Origin: Devosia sp. Root413D1
GTDB taxonomy: Bacteria; Pseudomonadota; Alphaproteobacteria; Rhizobiales; Devosiaceae
Assembly (NCBI RefSeq): GCF_001425235.1
Contig: NZ_LMEA01000011.1
Coordinates: 927,523-991,522 of the forward strand
Direction of reading: 5' to 3'
Length of the DNA stretch: 64,000 nt
Shown: positions 1-9,084 of the stretch, one piece after another
How positions within the stretch are numbered: position 1 is the stretch's first letter
How the letters are laid out: the number at the start of each line of letters is the position of its first letter
Notes under the pieces: model-generated
What the model was told of the DNA's origin: nothing
What the model saw: the letters and a program-made list of their open reading frames with translations, nothing else
Databases searched by the model: none
Program-made: the position numbers and the translations under genes

Positions 1-231
1 TCTCGCCGGCATGCGGGTTCTCGTCCGGTCCGGGCTGCTGATAGATATCGGCATAGATCATGGTGCGCGCCCGCCCGACCATCTTGAGGGCGTCATCGAG
101 CGGCCGGATGCGTGATTGGAGCGCCTGGTTGCGATAGCCCAGTTCGTCGAGCACGTCGGAAAGCAGGGCGGAGAAAAAACTCTCGCGCATCAATTGCACC
201 ACCGGGTCGGAGCTTTGGCGGTCAGCGTTCA
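1..231 (-). CDS. RraA-family protein (HMG aldolase-like), partial
   Basis: This is the N-terminal 77 codons of a protein that runs off the left edge of the window. It reads MNADRQSSDP and continues with SDVLDELGYRNQAL and MVGRARTM, which match the opening of the RraA / 4-hydroxy-4-methyl-2-oxoglutarate aldolase superfamily. The frame is open to position 1. It is the last gene seen in the sugar ABC operon, 45 bp after the SDR gene. RraA-like enzymes next to a dehydrogenase and a sugar importer usually act on sugar acids or keto acids; the exact substrate here is unknown. The family is fairly certain from these motifs, but the catalytic half is outside the window. Confidence 0.75.
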
Positions 232-276
232 TTTTGGTCAGTTCCGTTGGTAGGAGGTTGGTCGGTAGCGGCCCGG

Positions 277-1041
277 TCAGACCCAGCCGGCATCGACGAT
301 GAAGTTCTGCCCGGCACAGGAGCGGCTCTCGTCGGCGGCGAGGAACAGCACCATGTTGGCGATGTCGGCGGGCTGGATGCGCCGGTTGCTGAGCGACTGG
401 CGGGTCGAAATCTGCTGCTCGGCGGCATCGTCGATATAGGTGGCGAGCTGCCTCGGGGTCATCACCCAGCCGGGGATGACACAGTTGACCCGGATGTTCT
501 CGGGCCCCAGTTCACGCGCCATCGAGCGGGTCATGCCTGTGATCGCCGCCTTGGCGGTGGCATAGGCGATGGTCTTGGGGGCGCCGAACAGCCACACGGT
601 CGAGCCGATATTGATGATCGAGCCGCCCCCCGCCCCGGCCATGGCCGGGCGCACCGCCTGCGCGGCAAAGAAGTGATGCCGGAGGTTACGCGCCATGCGC
701 TCGTCCCAATAGTCGGGCTCGACCTCGGCGATGGTGTGCGGATCATCGCTCGCGGCATTGTTGACCAGTGTGTTGATCGGGCCGAAGCGTGCGATCACCG
801 CTGATATCGCGACCCGCAGCGCGGCGATGTCGCGGATATCGCAGTGCTGGTAGAACGGCGCGTGCCCCTCGGCCGCAAGCGCCGCGACCAGCGCCTCGGC
901 GCTCGTATCGTCGATATCGACGAACGCCGCCTGCGCCCCCTGGCGGGTGAACTGCGCCACCATCTCGGCGCCGATGCCGCTGGCCCCGCCGCTGACGAAA
1001 ACGACTTGGCCCCTGAGGCTCGGATAGCTTGCCCCGGTCAT
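277..1041 (-). CDS. SDR-family NAD(P)-dependent oxidoreductase
   Basis: A 254-residue classical short-chain dehydrogenase. The cofactor-binding glycine motif appears as SGGASGIG near residues 17-24, the NNAA motif is near residue 91, and the active-site Tyr and Lys are in YATAK. The length is typical for the family. It starts 43 bp downstream of the second permease gene and is co-directional with it, so it is probably the catabolic dehydrogenase for the imported sugar or sugar acid, passing its product toward the RraA-like enzyme. Substrate and cofactor preference cannot be read from the sequence. Confidence 0.9.
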   Translation of the reverse strand: MTGASYPSLRGQVVFVSGGASGIGAEMVAQFTRQGAQAAFVDIDDTSAEALVAALAAEGHAPFYQHCDIRDIAALRVAISAVIARFGPINTLVNNAASDDPHTIAEVEPDYWDERMARNLRHHFFAAQAVRPAMAGAGGGSIINIGSTVWLFGAPKTIAYATAKAAITGMTRSMARELGPENIRVNCVIPGWVMTPRQLATYIDDAAEQQISTRQSLSNRRIQPADIANMVLFLAADESRSCAGQNFIVDAGWV

Positions 1042-1084
1042 TGCCGGTCCTCCCCGCTGCTGTTCTGCGTATTGCTGTCGTCGA

Positions 1085-1936
1085 TCAAGATTTCACCGAC
1101 CCGGCCGTCAGGCCCATCAGGAAGTAGCGCTGGAAGATGGCGAAGACGACGAGCGTCGGCACCATGCTGATCACCGTCTGCGCCGTCATCGCCCCGAGGT
1201 TCTGCGTGTGCTGCAGGCTCTGCGTCGCGATGCCGACAATCAGGGTGCGCTTGTCCTCGCTCTGGGCGATCAGCAGCGGCCAGAGGAAACTGTTCCAGGT
1301 GTTGACGAAGGTGAACACCGCCAGAACGATCGCCGGCTGCCGCGCCAGCGGCACGATGATCTTCAGAAGGATCTGCAGCGGGTTGGCGCCATCGATCTTG
1401 GCCGCCTCGAGCAGCGCGTCGGGGATTTCGGAGATGAACTGCCGCATCAGGTAGACCCCGACCGGCGCCGACAGCAGCGGGATGATGAGGCCGGCATAGC
1501 TGTTGACCAGCCCCAGCCGCGCCACCAGCACGTAATTGGGCAACAGCGTCACCGCGAACGGCACCATGACGGTCGCCAGCATCGCCGAAAGCAACCAGGC
1601 GCTGCCCTTGAACTTCAGCTTGGCGAAGGCATAGCCGGCGAGCATATCGACGATGACGGTGAGGATGGTCACTGCCGTGGTGACGATGATCGAGTTGAGC
1701 AGCCACTGGATCGACACCTTGTCGGCAAACACCCCCAGATAGTTGGCGAGGGTGAACGGCGCCGTGCTGCTCGCCAGCGAGTCGAAGCTGGTGATCGGCT
1801 TGAACGAGGCGACGACGACGAACAGCACCGGGCAGATTGACGCGAGGACCACGAGGATCAGCAGCGTGTGGGTGCGCAGCGCCGCCCAGACCTGGCGGCT
1901 GCTGAGGCGGACCCGTGGGCGCGAGTGCGGTGCCAT
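1085..1936 (-). CDS. carbohydrate ABC transporter permease (MalG type)
   Basis: A 283-residue inner-membrane permease with about six hydrophobic segments. The cytoplasmic EAA loop reads EAAKIDGANPLQ, the signature of the CUT1/MalG group that docks the ATPase. Its ATG overlaps the stop of the upstream permease by one base (TGATG), which implies translational coupling. The open frame continues upstream of this ATG, but that part is antisense-like sequence inside the neighbouring gene. No ATPase gene is present in the window; a shared or distant MsmK/UgpC-like ATPase is likely. Confidence 0.93.
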   Translation of the reverse strand: MAPHSRPRVRLSSRQVWAALRTHTLLILVVLASICPVLFVVVASFKPITSFDSLASSTAPFTLANYLGVFADKVSIQWLLNSIIVTTAVTILTVIVDMLAGYAFAKLKFKGSAWLLSAMLATVMVPFAVTLLPNYVLVARLGLVNSYAGLIIPLLSAPVGVYLMRQFISEIPDALLEAAKIDGANPLQILLKIIVPLARQPAIVLAVFTFVNTWNSFLWPLLIAQSEDKRTLIVGIATQSLQHTQNLGAMTAQTVISMVPTLVVFAIFQRYFLMGLTAGSVKS

Positions 1937-2820
1937 CAGCGCGCCTCCCGGCTGCGGGTGAACAGCACGATCGCGCCGGCGAGAAGGATCGAGAATACCA
2001 TCACCGCGACGCTGATGGTCGCCGCGTAGCCGACCGAGCCGCCCCCGAACACCGATTTGTAGATGTACCACATCACCGTATAGGTCGAGGTACCGGGCCC
2101 GCCCTGGGTGAGGACGAAGATAATGTCGAACACCTGGATGGCGCTGATCGAGGTGAGGATCAGCACCAGCTGCAGTACTGGCTTCAACAGCGGCAGGGTG
2201 ATGTGCCAGAAGGCGCCGCTCGGGCTGATGCCATCGACGGTGCCCGCCTCGTAAAGCTCGCGCGGGATGCCGTTGAGGCCGGCGAGGAAAATCAGGCTGT
2301 AAAAGCCTACCGAAGCCCAGGCGCTGATCAGCGCCACGGCGATGAGCGCCACCGTGCCTGACTGCAAATAGCTGAGCTCGAACCCGAACGTGTGCTTGAA
2401 AAAGCCGTAGATCGGGCCGGCATCGCGATCGAGCATGATCTTCCACACCAGCCCCGTGGCCGAAACCGAGAGCAGCGAAGGCACGTAGATCAGCGAGCGA
2501 TAGACGCCGCGAAACTTGACCTGGCGGGCGAGCAGGATGCCGACGCCGAGCGCCAGCCCCACGGTGACCGGAATGTTGACGGCCATGAACAAGAGCGTAT
2601 TGCCGATGGTCGAGCGCAGCAGCCCGTCACCCAGCAGCGCGCCGAAATTCCCAAGGCCGACAAACCTGAACTTGCCGATCAGGCCACCCTGAAACAGCAT
2701 CAGGTAGAAGGTGTAGACGAACGGCACCACGACGAACGCGGCGAACAATCCGACTTTCGGGGTGAGGAAGACGAGAGCGGAGATGAACTCCGCCCTCGCC
2801 TGTGCCTTGATCGCCTGCAT
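1936..2820 (-). CDS. carbohydrate ABC transporter permease (MalF type)
   Basis: A 294-residue permease with six predicted membrane segments and an EAA-type loop, ELYEAGTVDGISPSG, near residues 190-204. It is the MalF/UgpA-like partner of the next permease and follows the binding-protein gene by 6 bp, so all three form one transcript. The order binding protein, MalF-type, MalG-type is standard for CUT1 sugar importers. Confidence 0.93.
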   Translation of the reverse strand: MQAIKAQARAEFISALVFLTPKVGLFAAFVVVPFVYTFYLMLFQGGLIGKFRFVGLGNFGALLGDGLLRSTIGNTLLFMAVNIPVTVGLALGVGILLARQVKFRGVYRSLIYVPSLLSVSATGLVWKIMLDRDAGPIYGFFKHTFGFELSYLQSGTVALIAVALISAWASVGFYSLIFLAGLNGIPRELYEAGTVDGISPSGAFWHITLPLLKPVLQLVLILTSISAIQVFDIIFVLTQGGPGTSTYTVMWYIYKSVFGGGSVGYAATISVAVMVFSILLAGAIVLFTRSREAR

Positions 2821-2826
2821 GAGGTG

Positions 2827-4173
2827 CTAGAGCCCGGCGTTGGCGGCGAGCGTCGCGGTCTGCTGCCGGGCGTCGGAGATCACCTGATCCAGCGATTTCT
2901 GCCCGCTCAGGTAGTTGTTGATCTCGCCCACCAGATACTCATAGCCGTTATACGGCAGGGCCGCCGGGAACAGCATCGACTTGGTCTGCGGCAGCGCGGC
3001 GGCGAGGAAATCATAGGCCCGCTTCTCGCTCACCTTGCCATACATGGCGGCGGCATCGGCATTGGTGCTGACCGGGAACAGCAGCGATTGCGCGATGTAA
3101 TCGTCGTATGGCGCACCAGATGTCACGTACTTGATGAAATCGAGCGCCGCCGCCTTGTTGGCGCTGGCCTCGGCGATCACCAGATAGCCCGCCGCCCCGG
3201 AAACGAACGCCCCGGCCGGGCCCGCCGGCGGCTCCACCACCTGCAGCCGGGCATCGGGGAAGTTGACGAACTGCTGGACGTTGGCTTCCACCCATTGCAG
3301 GCCCGCCTTGCCGGCCGGCAGCAATTCGCTCCACTGCGTCGCATCGGCATAGAGGGTGAGTGGGGTCGCCGCGCCGCTATCCTGCAGCGCCTTCAGATGC
3401 TCGAGCGCGGCGCGGCCCTCGGGCGTATCGAAGCCGATATCCTTCATGTCGGCGCTGAACGGCGTCACCCCATAGGAGAACAGCACGTTCCAGATGTAGT
3501 TGATCACCACCTCGTAGGAGCCCGGCCAGGCCATGCCGTAGATCGCCACCTTGGATTTGTCGAAGGCCGGATCACCGAGCGGCTTGCCGGCTTCGTCGAA
3601 GGTGAGTTTCTTCGCAAACTCCAGCAGCTCGTCATAGGTGGTGGGCAGCGCGGGCTTGCCGGCCTTTTCCCACACGGCTTCGTTGAGGGCGAGAACGAAG
3701 CGGCTCGAGATGTAGGGGTAGCCGTAGAGCTTGCCGTCCCGCGTCGCCGACGCGATCATCGCCTCGTTGATGGCGCTGGTGTCGAGCGCCGGATCGATCG
3801 CCCTGAGGTCGGCGAGCAGCCCATTGGTGCCGAACTGGTTGAGCGTGTTGGTCACCTGGTAGGAGACGTCGGGCGCCGTGCCGGAAACGAAGGCGGCGGT
3901 GTATTTGGCGAGGAACTCGGCCCACGGCACCAGCAGGTGCTCGACGCTGTTGCCGCTCGCCTCCTTGAACCCGGCGACGGCGGTCGCCCAATAGGCGTTC
4001 TCGCTCTCGGCCGCCATGTTCGGCATCTTCCAGAACTGCAACGCCGCCCCGCCTTGCGCGAAGGCGCCCCCAGTGGCCGCAGCGAGTGCGGTGCCGGCCA
4101 TCAGCGCGGCGGACATTGTCAACAGACGGCGCCGGGTGACCGGCGCGACGGCACTATGGATTGGCAACGACAT
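2827..4173 (-). CDS. extracellular sugar-binding protein of ABC importer
   Basis: A 448-residue periplasmic substrate-binding protein (SBP_bac_1 / family 1). The ATG at 4173 was chosen because it is preceded by a strong GGAGG and opens a signal peptide. The N-terminus carries TRRRLLTMSAALMAG followed by an AFAQ cleavage site near residue 36, consistent with Tat export. The frame is open further upstream to 4329, but that extension crosses an operator-like palindrome and has no ribosome site. It is the first gene of the sugar import operon. The ligand is unknown. Confidence 0.92.
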   Translation of the reverse strand: MSLPIHSAVAPVTRRRLLTMSAALMAGTALAAATGGAFAQGGAALQFWKMPNMAAESENAYWATAVAGFKEASGNSVEHLLVPWAEFLAKYTAAFVSGTAPDVSYQVTNTLNQFGTNGLLADLRAIDPALDTSAINEAMIASATRDGKLYGYPYISSRFVLALNEAVWEKAGKPALPTTYDELLEFAKKLTFDEAGKPLGDPAFDKSKVAIYGMAWPGSYEVVINYIWNVLFSYGVTPFSADMKDIGFDTPEGRAALEHLKALQDSGAATPLTLYADATQWSELLPAGKAGLQWVEANVQQFVNFPDARLQVVEPPAGPAGAFVSGAAGYLVIAEASANKAAALDFIKYVTSGAPYDDYIAQSLLFPVSTNADAAAMYGKVSEKRAYDFLAAALPQTKSMLFPAALPYNGYEYLVGEINNYLSGQKSLDQVISDARQQTATLAANAGL

Positions 4174-4188
4174 CTGTTTCCCTCCAGA

Positions 4189-4200
4189 TTTATCGATAAA
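4189..4200. promoter_or_regulatory. LacI-type operator palindrome, proximal
   Basis: A perfect 12-bp palindrome TTTATCGATAAA, 15 bp upstream of the binding-protein start codon. The central CG in an A/T-rich dyad is typical of LacI-family operators. It lies between the ribosome site and the likely promoter. No regulator gene is in the window. Confidence 0.6.
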
Positions 4201-4297
4201 GCCAAGCTGCATGACAATTCCACGCCTTGTCAATCGAGATTCGGCAGGACCACGCCGATTCCGGGGCCAAGCCGACAGGATCGAGCCTTCGAAAAGA

Positions 4298-4309
4298 TAT
4301 ATCGATAAA
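4298..4309. promoter_or_regulatory. LacI-type operator palindrome, distal
   Basis: TATATCGATAAA matches the proximal palindrome at 11 of 12 positions. The two centres are 109 bp apart, between ten and eleven helical turns, which would suit looping by a dimer-of-dimers repressor. The sugar operon promoter probably lies between the sites. Confidence 0.5.
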
Positions 4310-4504
4310 TCGCATCCGGAGGCCGGCACGGGTCGCCGATCGCCAACCCACGCAGGATGTGCGGTGGAGGGAAGACGGACGTGGCCCGCGCGCTACCGGC
4401 TGATGCTGAAGGCCGCAGACAGCGGCGCGGCGTCGGCGCTGCAGGATGTGGCGATCACTTCGTGGGCGATCGAATAGCGACCCGATAGGATAGCGGTAGC
4501 GACC

Positions 4505-5428
4505 TCAACCCGCCGCCGCCTCGCGGCGATCGTAGTCGTAGGCGATCGCGGCTTTGAACTGGGCGATCTTCTCCAGCAGCGCCGCCCGGTAGGCGGTGGG
4601 CGAAACATCCCGGTCCTCGGAGCGGGTCAGGCCACGCGAAACCGGCACCAGCAGATCTCCCGGGCGCGTGCCTCGCAGCGAGCGGATACTGGCCGCATCG
4701 CCGCCTTGCGCGCCAAGGCCTGGGGCGAGGATGATCGAGCGCGGCAGGAGCGTGCGCAGCCGGCGCCCTTCATTGGGAACCGTCGCCCCGATCACTGCGC
4801 CGATCGGGGAGAGAGAGCCGGCATCGCCAGCGGCGAGCCCGGCATCGCCGGGGGCGAGCCCGGCAATCAGGTCGGCGACGCGATCCGAGACCAGCCGGTT
4901 ACCTGCCATCTTGTCCTGCAGCCACCCGGCGCCCGGATTGGAGGTTCGGCAGAGTACGAACAGGCCCTTGCCGAAGCGGTTTGCGCACTCGACGAAGGGC
5001 TCGAGCGTATCGGGCCCCATCAACGGGTTGATAGTCAGGCAGTCGGCCTCGAAGTCCCCGCTCCCGCCCTCGGCTGCCGGCGTCAGGTAAGCCCGTGCAT
5101 AGGCGACCGCCGTGGCGCCGATATCGCCGCGCTTGGCGTCGAGAATGACGCCCATTCCCGCTGCCCGGGCCCGCTTCATGCCCGCCGACAGCGCCTCGAG
5201 CCCGGCCAGCCCGCCGGCCTCGAAATAGGCGGCCTGAAACTTCACAAACCCGACATGGCCCTCGGCGGCATCGAGGATGAAATTGACATATCCGTCGATC
5301 CAGCGCGTCGCGTCGCCCTGCTCGAAGAACCGCGGCAGCTCGGCAAGCGAGGGGTCGATGCCAACAACGAGTTCGCCAAACGCTTGAACATTGCGTTCGA
5401 CCAGCTCAACCCAGGACCGGCTTCCCAT
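4505..5428 (-). CDS. pyrF: orotidine 5'-phosphate decarboxylase
   Basis: A 307-residue enzyme of de novo UMP synthesis, decarboxylating OMP. The start MGSRSWVEL at 5428 has a GGGAG ribosome site; the frame is open upstream but without support. The catalytic Lys/Asp motif is DAKRGDIGATA, and the C-terminal LAPGLGAQGGD and SRGL motifs fit the longer type-2 PyrF group. There is an unusual short repeat, APGDAGLAAGDAG, near residue 205. It is monocistronic and oriented away from the acetyltransferase gene. Confidence 0.92.
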   Translation of the reverse strand: MGSRSWVELVERNVQAFGELVVGIDPSLAELPRFFEQGDATRWIDGYVNFILDAAEGHVGFVKFQAAYFEAGGLAGLEALSAGMKRARAAGMGVILDAKRGDIGATAVAYARAYLTPAAEGGSGDFEADCLTINPLMGPDTLEPFVECANRFGKGLFVLCRTSNPGAGWLQDKMAGNRLVSDRVADLIAGLAPGDAGLAAGDAGSLSPIGAVIGATVPNEGRRLRTLLPRSIILAPGLGAQGGDAASIRSLRGTRPGDLLVPVSRGLTRSEDRDVSPTAYRAALLEKIAQFKAAIAYDYDRREAAAG

Positions 5429-5643
5429 CGCATCTCCCTTCAGACCGTCGACCATGAACGGCGCGGCTCTTCGGCGTCGCCCCGCCTGCTGCAGCAGCCA
5501 TTGCGGTATCCCAGCGGAGGTCCGGCGTGAAGCACCAAGTCGATTGCCCGCGCTCAGCGCCCCACTCAGCGGCTGCAGCCGTTTGCCCAAGCCGCCCCGG
5601 CAGGCTAAGCGTGACCGCACGCTTTGCAATCGAGAACGGCACT

Positions 5644-6063
5644 ATGACTGAGGTCATCACCTACGACGAGCGGCACTTCCTAGAGGTCAAAGCTCTGTGG
5701 CAGGAGGCGTTTCCAGACGATGCGCCGTGGAACGCCGCCGAAACGGCAATCGCCGAGAAGCTGAAACTGCAACCCGACTTGCTGCTGGTTGCTGTCGACG
5801 GCGACCGGGTCTGCGGGTCGGTCATGGCCGGCTATGAAGGACATCGCGGCTGGATCTCCCGCATCGCGGTCAGCCGGTCGCACCGAAATCGCGGGGTGGG
5901 TCGCGACCTGCTCGCCGAGGCGGAGCGTCGTCTCTCAGGCCTCGGCTGCGTGAAGATCAACCTGCAGGTCGTCGAGACGAATGCGGCGGTGGTCGAATTC
6001 TATCAAAGGTCGGGCTACCGGATCGAGCCGCGCATCAGCATGAGCAAGCTCATCCGGCGCTAG
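5644..6063 (+). CDS. GNAT-family acetyltransferase, YpeA-like
   Basis: A 139-residue single GNAT domain. The pattern DLLLVAVDGDRVCGSVMAGYEGHRGWI followed by RNRGVGRDLL (the acetyl-CoA pyrophosphate loop, R/Q-x-x-G-x-G/A) and NAAVVEFYQRSGY matches the YpeA group. The ATG at 5644 opens the conserved region; the upstream extension has no conserved sequence. The substrate is unknown. It is transcribed divergently from pyrF. Confidence 0.85.
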   Translation: MTEVITYDERHFLEVKALWQEAFPDDAPWNAAETAIAEKLKLQPDLLLVAVDGDRVCGSVMAGYEGHRGWISRIAVSRSHRNRGVGRDLLAEAERRLSGLGCVKINLQVVETNAAVVEFYQRSGYRIEPRISMSKLIRR

Positions 6064-6138
6064 CGCCAAGCGGACACACGCGCCAGAGGCACTGCGGTAT
6101 CCGCCTTACTGCCGGCACATGCTGCGCCCTGCCCCGGC

Positions 6139-6492
6139 TCAGGCCGTTCGGCTGGCCATCACGCGCTGCCACAGCCGACGCGCCACCACGCCCGCCACCA
6201 CGCCGAAACCGCCGCCGGCGAGCTTGACCGCGAGGTCGAACAGCCGCCCGTGCCGGGAGGCCGAGACCAGTTGCAGCGCTTCGAGCGCGATGGCGGCGCC
6301 CAGCACCAGCGCCAGGACCAGCCACAGGTGGCGCGGATAGGCGAGCGCGAAGCAGAGGCCCACGGCCGCGAAAGCCGCGAAGCGTTCGATGCTGGGGGAA
6401 AAACTGCTGATCGGCCTGAGCCCGATCGGCGCCAGGGTGACGAAGGCGATGGCAGCGAGCAGCAGCCAGGCGAAGGCAGGTAACAGGCGCAT
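6139..6492 (-). CDS. VanZ-like membrane protein
   Basis: A 117-residue protein made almost entirely of hydrophobic segments, with four likely membrane helices. The arrangement APIGLRPI, then ERFAAFAAVGL, then LEALQLVSASRHGRLFDLAVKLAGGGFG is typical of VanZ-like proteins. It lies 20 bp downstream of the polyprenyl-phosphate sugar transferase and is co-directional, so it is probably part of the polysaccharide operon. Its role is unknown. Confidence 0.75.
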   Translation of the reverse strand: MRLLPAFAWLLLAAIAFVTLAPIGLRPISSFSPSIERFAAFAAVGLCFALAYPRHLWLVLALVLGAAIALEALQLVSASRHGRLFDLAVKLAGGGFGVVAGVVARRLWQRVMASRTA

Positions 6493-6511
6493 GGGCAGGC
6501 GGATCTCCGGA

Positions 6512-8020
6512 TCAGACGGCGTTGCGCCGGGTCTTGGACGAGAAAACCGTCAAGACGATGATCCAGCAATCAAGGAAAATCGACCAGTTGTCGATGTAGT
6601 AAAGATCGTGCCGGGTGCGGCCTTCGATCTGCTCGAACGTCGTGGTCTCGCCGCGATAGCCGTTGACCTGGGCCCAGCCGGAAATCCCCGGCTTGATGCG
6701 CTGGCGATGCGCGTAGCTGGCGACCTGCTCGCCCAGCTCGTCATCGTGGACGAGCGCATGCGGGCGCGGTCCGACAAGGCTCATCTCGCCGCTCAGCACG
6801 TTGATCAGCTGCGGCAGCTCATCGATCGAGGTGCGGCGGATGAAGGCGCCGACCTTGGTGATGCGTTTGTCGCCGACCTTGGCCTGCGTCATCTTGCGGC
6901 CGGATTCGGTGACGGTCATCGAGCGGAACTTCCAGATGTGGAAGGTGCGGCCGTTAAAGCCCCGCCGCTCCTGCCGGAAGAACACCGGGCCGGGGCTGTC
7001 GAGCTTGATCAATAGCGCGATCACCGCAAGCAGCGGGCTGAGGAACAACAGGCCGAGGCCAGCGCCGGCAATATCGAACAGGCGCTTCATCAGCACCGCG
7101 CCATCGCTCATGGGCTTGCGCAACGAGCGCAGCGCATTGTTGGGGCCGAGCGGCACCACGTCGAGGAACTTGAAGCTGACATTGTCGGTGGCCGGCACGC
7201 AGACCACGTTGATGGCGAAGCGCTTCAGCTCATTGGTCAGCTTTTCCAGCCCATCGATATCGCCGATCTCGCCGACAAAGACGATGAACTCAGCGCCATG
7301 CGACACCCAATGCTGGGCGAAATCGACGACGGAGCTCAGCTGGTAGGCGCCCTCGGCATTGACCGTATCTTCGAGATAGAGCGTGCCGGCGAGCCGGTAG
7401 CCGGTCTTCCACAGGTTCCCGTTGACGAGGAAGCGCACCGTATCGCCACGGCTGCCCACCACCGCCACCTTCTGGAACTGCAGCCGCCCGGCTTTGATGC
7501 GCGTCGTGACCGCGGCATAGGCAATGGTGCGGGCGAGCAGCAGCGCCGGTACGCCGAGGACGAACGCCGCGATCAGCGAGACACGCGACAGATCGTCGGC
7601 GACCCCAATGAAGAAAGCGCCGAACAGCGCGATGGCGAACGCGCCGGTCCAGCTGAGCACGCTCTGCACCAGCGTGGTGTGCGGCGGCTGGGCCCGATCG
7701 AGGAACTGGTTGGCGGAGATGGCCGAGAACGCGCCATAGAGGACGCCCACCACCGCCGAGTAGATGCCGTAGAGCCCGAACGGAATGTCGATCGCTGCAA
7801 CGCGGAGAACGAACCCGTGATAGAGCAGCGCCGGCAGCAGCATCACCATCGCGGCGAGGGCGCCTTCGCCCAGGGCAAAAGCTGTGCACAGCGCCGCCTG
7901 GTTCGCCACCACGCGGCGCGCTTTGCGCCGCTCCACGCCCTGGTATCCAAGCTCGCTCTGCGCCACAGCAAATTGCCTCAAATTGTTGGCATTGCAGGGC
8001 TTTGTTCGGCCCGCCGCCAT
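6512..8020 (-). CDS. exopolysaccharide polyprenyl glycosylphosphotransferase
   Basis: A 502-residue initiating sugar transferase. The N-terminal half has several membrane segments and a CoA-binding-like domain; the C-terminal half is the bacterial sugar transferase domain with KRLFDIAGAGLGLL, FFRQERRG, WKFRSM and GISGWAQVNGYRG. It transfers a sugar phosphate from UDP-sugar to undecaprenyl phosphate at the inner membrane and starts the lipid-linked repeat unit. The ATG at 8020 was chosen over an upstream TTG because it follows GAGAGG. Along with VanZ it forms a two-gene transcript. Confidence 0.9.
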   Translation of the reverse strand: MAAGRTKPCNANNLRQFAVAQSELGYQGVERRKARRVVANQAALCTAFALGEGALAAMVMLLPALLYHGFVLRVAAIDIPFGLYGIYSAVVGVLYGAFSAISANQFLDRAQPPHTTLVQSVLSWTGAFAIALFGAFFIGVADDLSRVSLIAAFVLGVPALLLARTIAYAAVTTRIKAGRLQFQKVAVVGSRGDTVRFLVNGNLWKTGYRLAGTLYLEDTVNAEGAYQLSSVVDFAQHWVSHGAEFIVFVGEIGDIDGLEKLTNELKRFAINVVCVPATDNVSFKFLDVVPLGPNNALRSLRKPMSDGAVLMKRLFDIAGAGLGLLFLSPLLAVIALLIKLDSPGPVFFRQERRGFNGRTFHIWKFRSMTVTESGRKMTQAKVGDKRITKVGAFIRRTSIDELPQLINVLSGEMSLVGPRPHALVHDDELGEQVASYAHRQRIKPGISGWAQVNGYRGETTTFEQIEGRTRHDLYYIDNWSIFLDCWIIVLTVFSSKTRRNAV

Positions 8021-8182
8021 GCCCTCTCGTCTAGCAGGTCGCCGGATTCGCCCCAAGCAGTTGGTTAAGCTGGGGTTAACGGAGTGGTTCGGCGAGCCCG
8101 GTTAAGGATACCGCCAGTTCGGGCCTCGACGCCACCCGCCCCTGTGTTAGGGAAACATTAACCCAAGCCCGGAGCCGGACAG

Positions 8183-8692
8183 GTGACGACGTCCCATAGC
8201 AAAGCGGTAGCGATTTTGGCAGCGAACCCGGCGTTCGCGGCCATCCTCAGCCGTGCGCTGGAACAGGATGGCGGCTATCGCGTGGCGAGTTTTTCCAGCG
8301 TCGAGATGCTGACGACGTTCCTGCGTATCTCGCCGGTCGACGTGGTGGTGCTCGATACCGACCTGCCCGGCGCCCCGGCCATCGATATCGCCCGCGGGTT
8401 GCGCAGCCACCTGAAGCTGGCTAGCAGCGCCTTCGAGATCGTGGCGCTGACCCGCGCCGCCGTGGCGTTCCACCGGCCGCTGCTCGCGGCAGGGATCGAC
8501 GCGGTACTGGAAAAGCCGGTGACCCCGCAGCAGCTGCTCAACTGCATCGACGGGCTGGTCGAAGTCGAGCGCGTCGCCGCCGTGCAGCACCAGGCCCTGC
8601 CCATGGTGCGCGCCTTCGAGCCGAGGCCCGTGCCGGCCGAGCGCGTCGGCAACGTCATCCCGCTGTTCGGCGAAGGCCGGGTTCGGCGCTAG
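8183..8692 (+). CDS. receiver-like protein lacking the N-terminal acid pair
   Basis: A 169-residue protein with a receiver fold in residues 1-125 and a short tail of unknown function. The phosphoacceptor region (VVVLDTDLPG), the switch Thr (ALTRAA) and the conserved Lys (VLEKPV) are present, but the first strand reads AILAANPAF instead of carrying the usual Asp/Glu pair that binds magnesium, so phosphorylation may be lost or altered. The start is GTG at 8183 with GGAG upstream. It is divergent from the sugar transferase gene and could regulate the polysaccharide locus. Confidence 0.7.
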   Translation: MTTSHSKAVAILAANPAFAAILSRALEQDGGYRVASFSSVEMLTTFLRISPVDVVVLDTDLPGAPAIDIARGLRSHLKLASSAFEIVALTRAAVAFHRPLLAAGIDAVLEKPVTPQQLLNCIDGLVEVERVAAVQHQALPMVRAFEPRPVPAERVGNVIPLFGEGRVRR

Positions 8693-8936
8693 CCCAAGTC
8701 AACTGAGAGAGACGGCCCCCTCCCTCGCTATTCGAGCGCCGCTCTCATGACCTTCTCCCCCTTGCAGCAACGACGGGCCGACCACGGCGATCTCGAGCGC
8801 TGAGGCAAAGTACGGCGGGGTCGATGCGGGCTGTGGACGCGCGGTCCGACCCCGCCGGCAACCGGACGCGGCAGTCGGGTTGCTCCAATAGCTACGCATT
8901 GGCGGCAAAGGAGTTTCAGCTGACGCCGCCGATGGG

Positions 8937-9046
8937 GCTGCCCCCACCCTTGACCCCTCCCCGCAGGGGGAAAGAGACGCAAGCTGGGATGCTGGTGTGA
9001 GGGTCTCCCTCCCCCTTGCGGGGAGGGGACAGGGGTGGGGGTCAGC
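8937..9046. repeat. REP-like GC-rich inverted repeat pair
   Basis: Two roughly 42-bp copies of one element face each other: 8937-8977 and 9004-9046. Each contains CCCCTCCCCGC or its complement plus a run like CAGGGGTGGGGGT. The copies are imperfect reverse complements. Related units occur at 12857-12970 and 18026-18060. All lie between genes. The rest of 8693-9285 has no gene, apart from the glycosyltransferase remnant. Confidence 0.7.
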
Positions 9047-9084
9047 CCGCACCGGCCCCTCTGCCAGCCCCTGGCGCAACGGCC

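Noticed and set aside
2392-4308. A 638-codon open frame on the plus strand opposite the sugar transporter genes
   Set aside because: It is antisense to clearly recognised genes and its product is Arg/Gly/His-rich with no domain; a product of high GC content.
8937-9046. Closely spaced GC-rich repeats considered as a CRISPR array
   Set aside because: Only two units, in inverted orientation, no spacer series and no cas genes.
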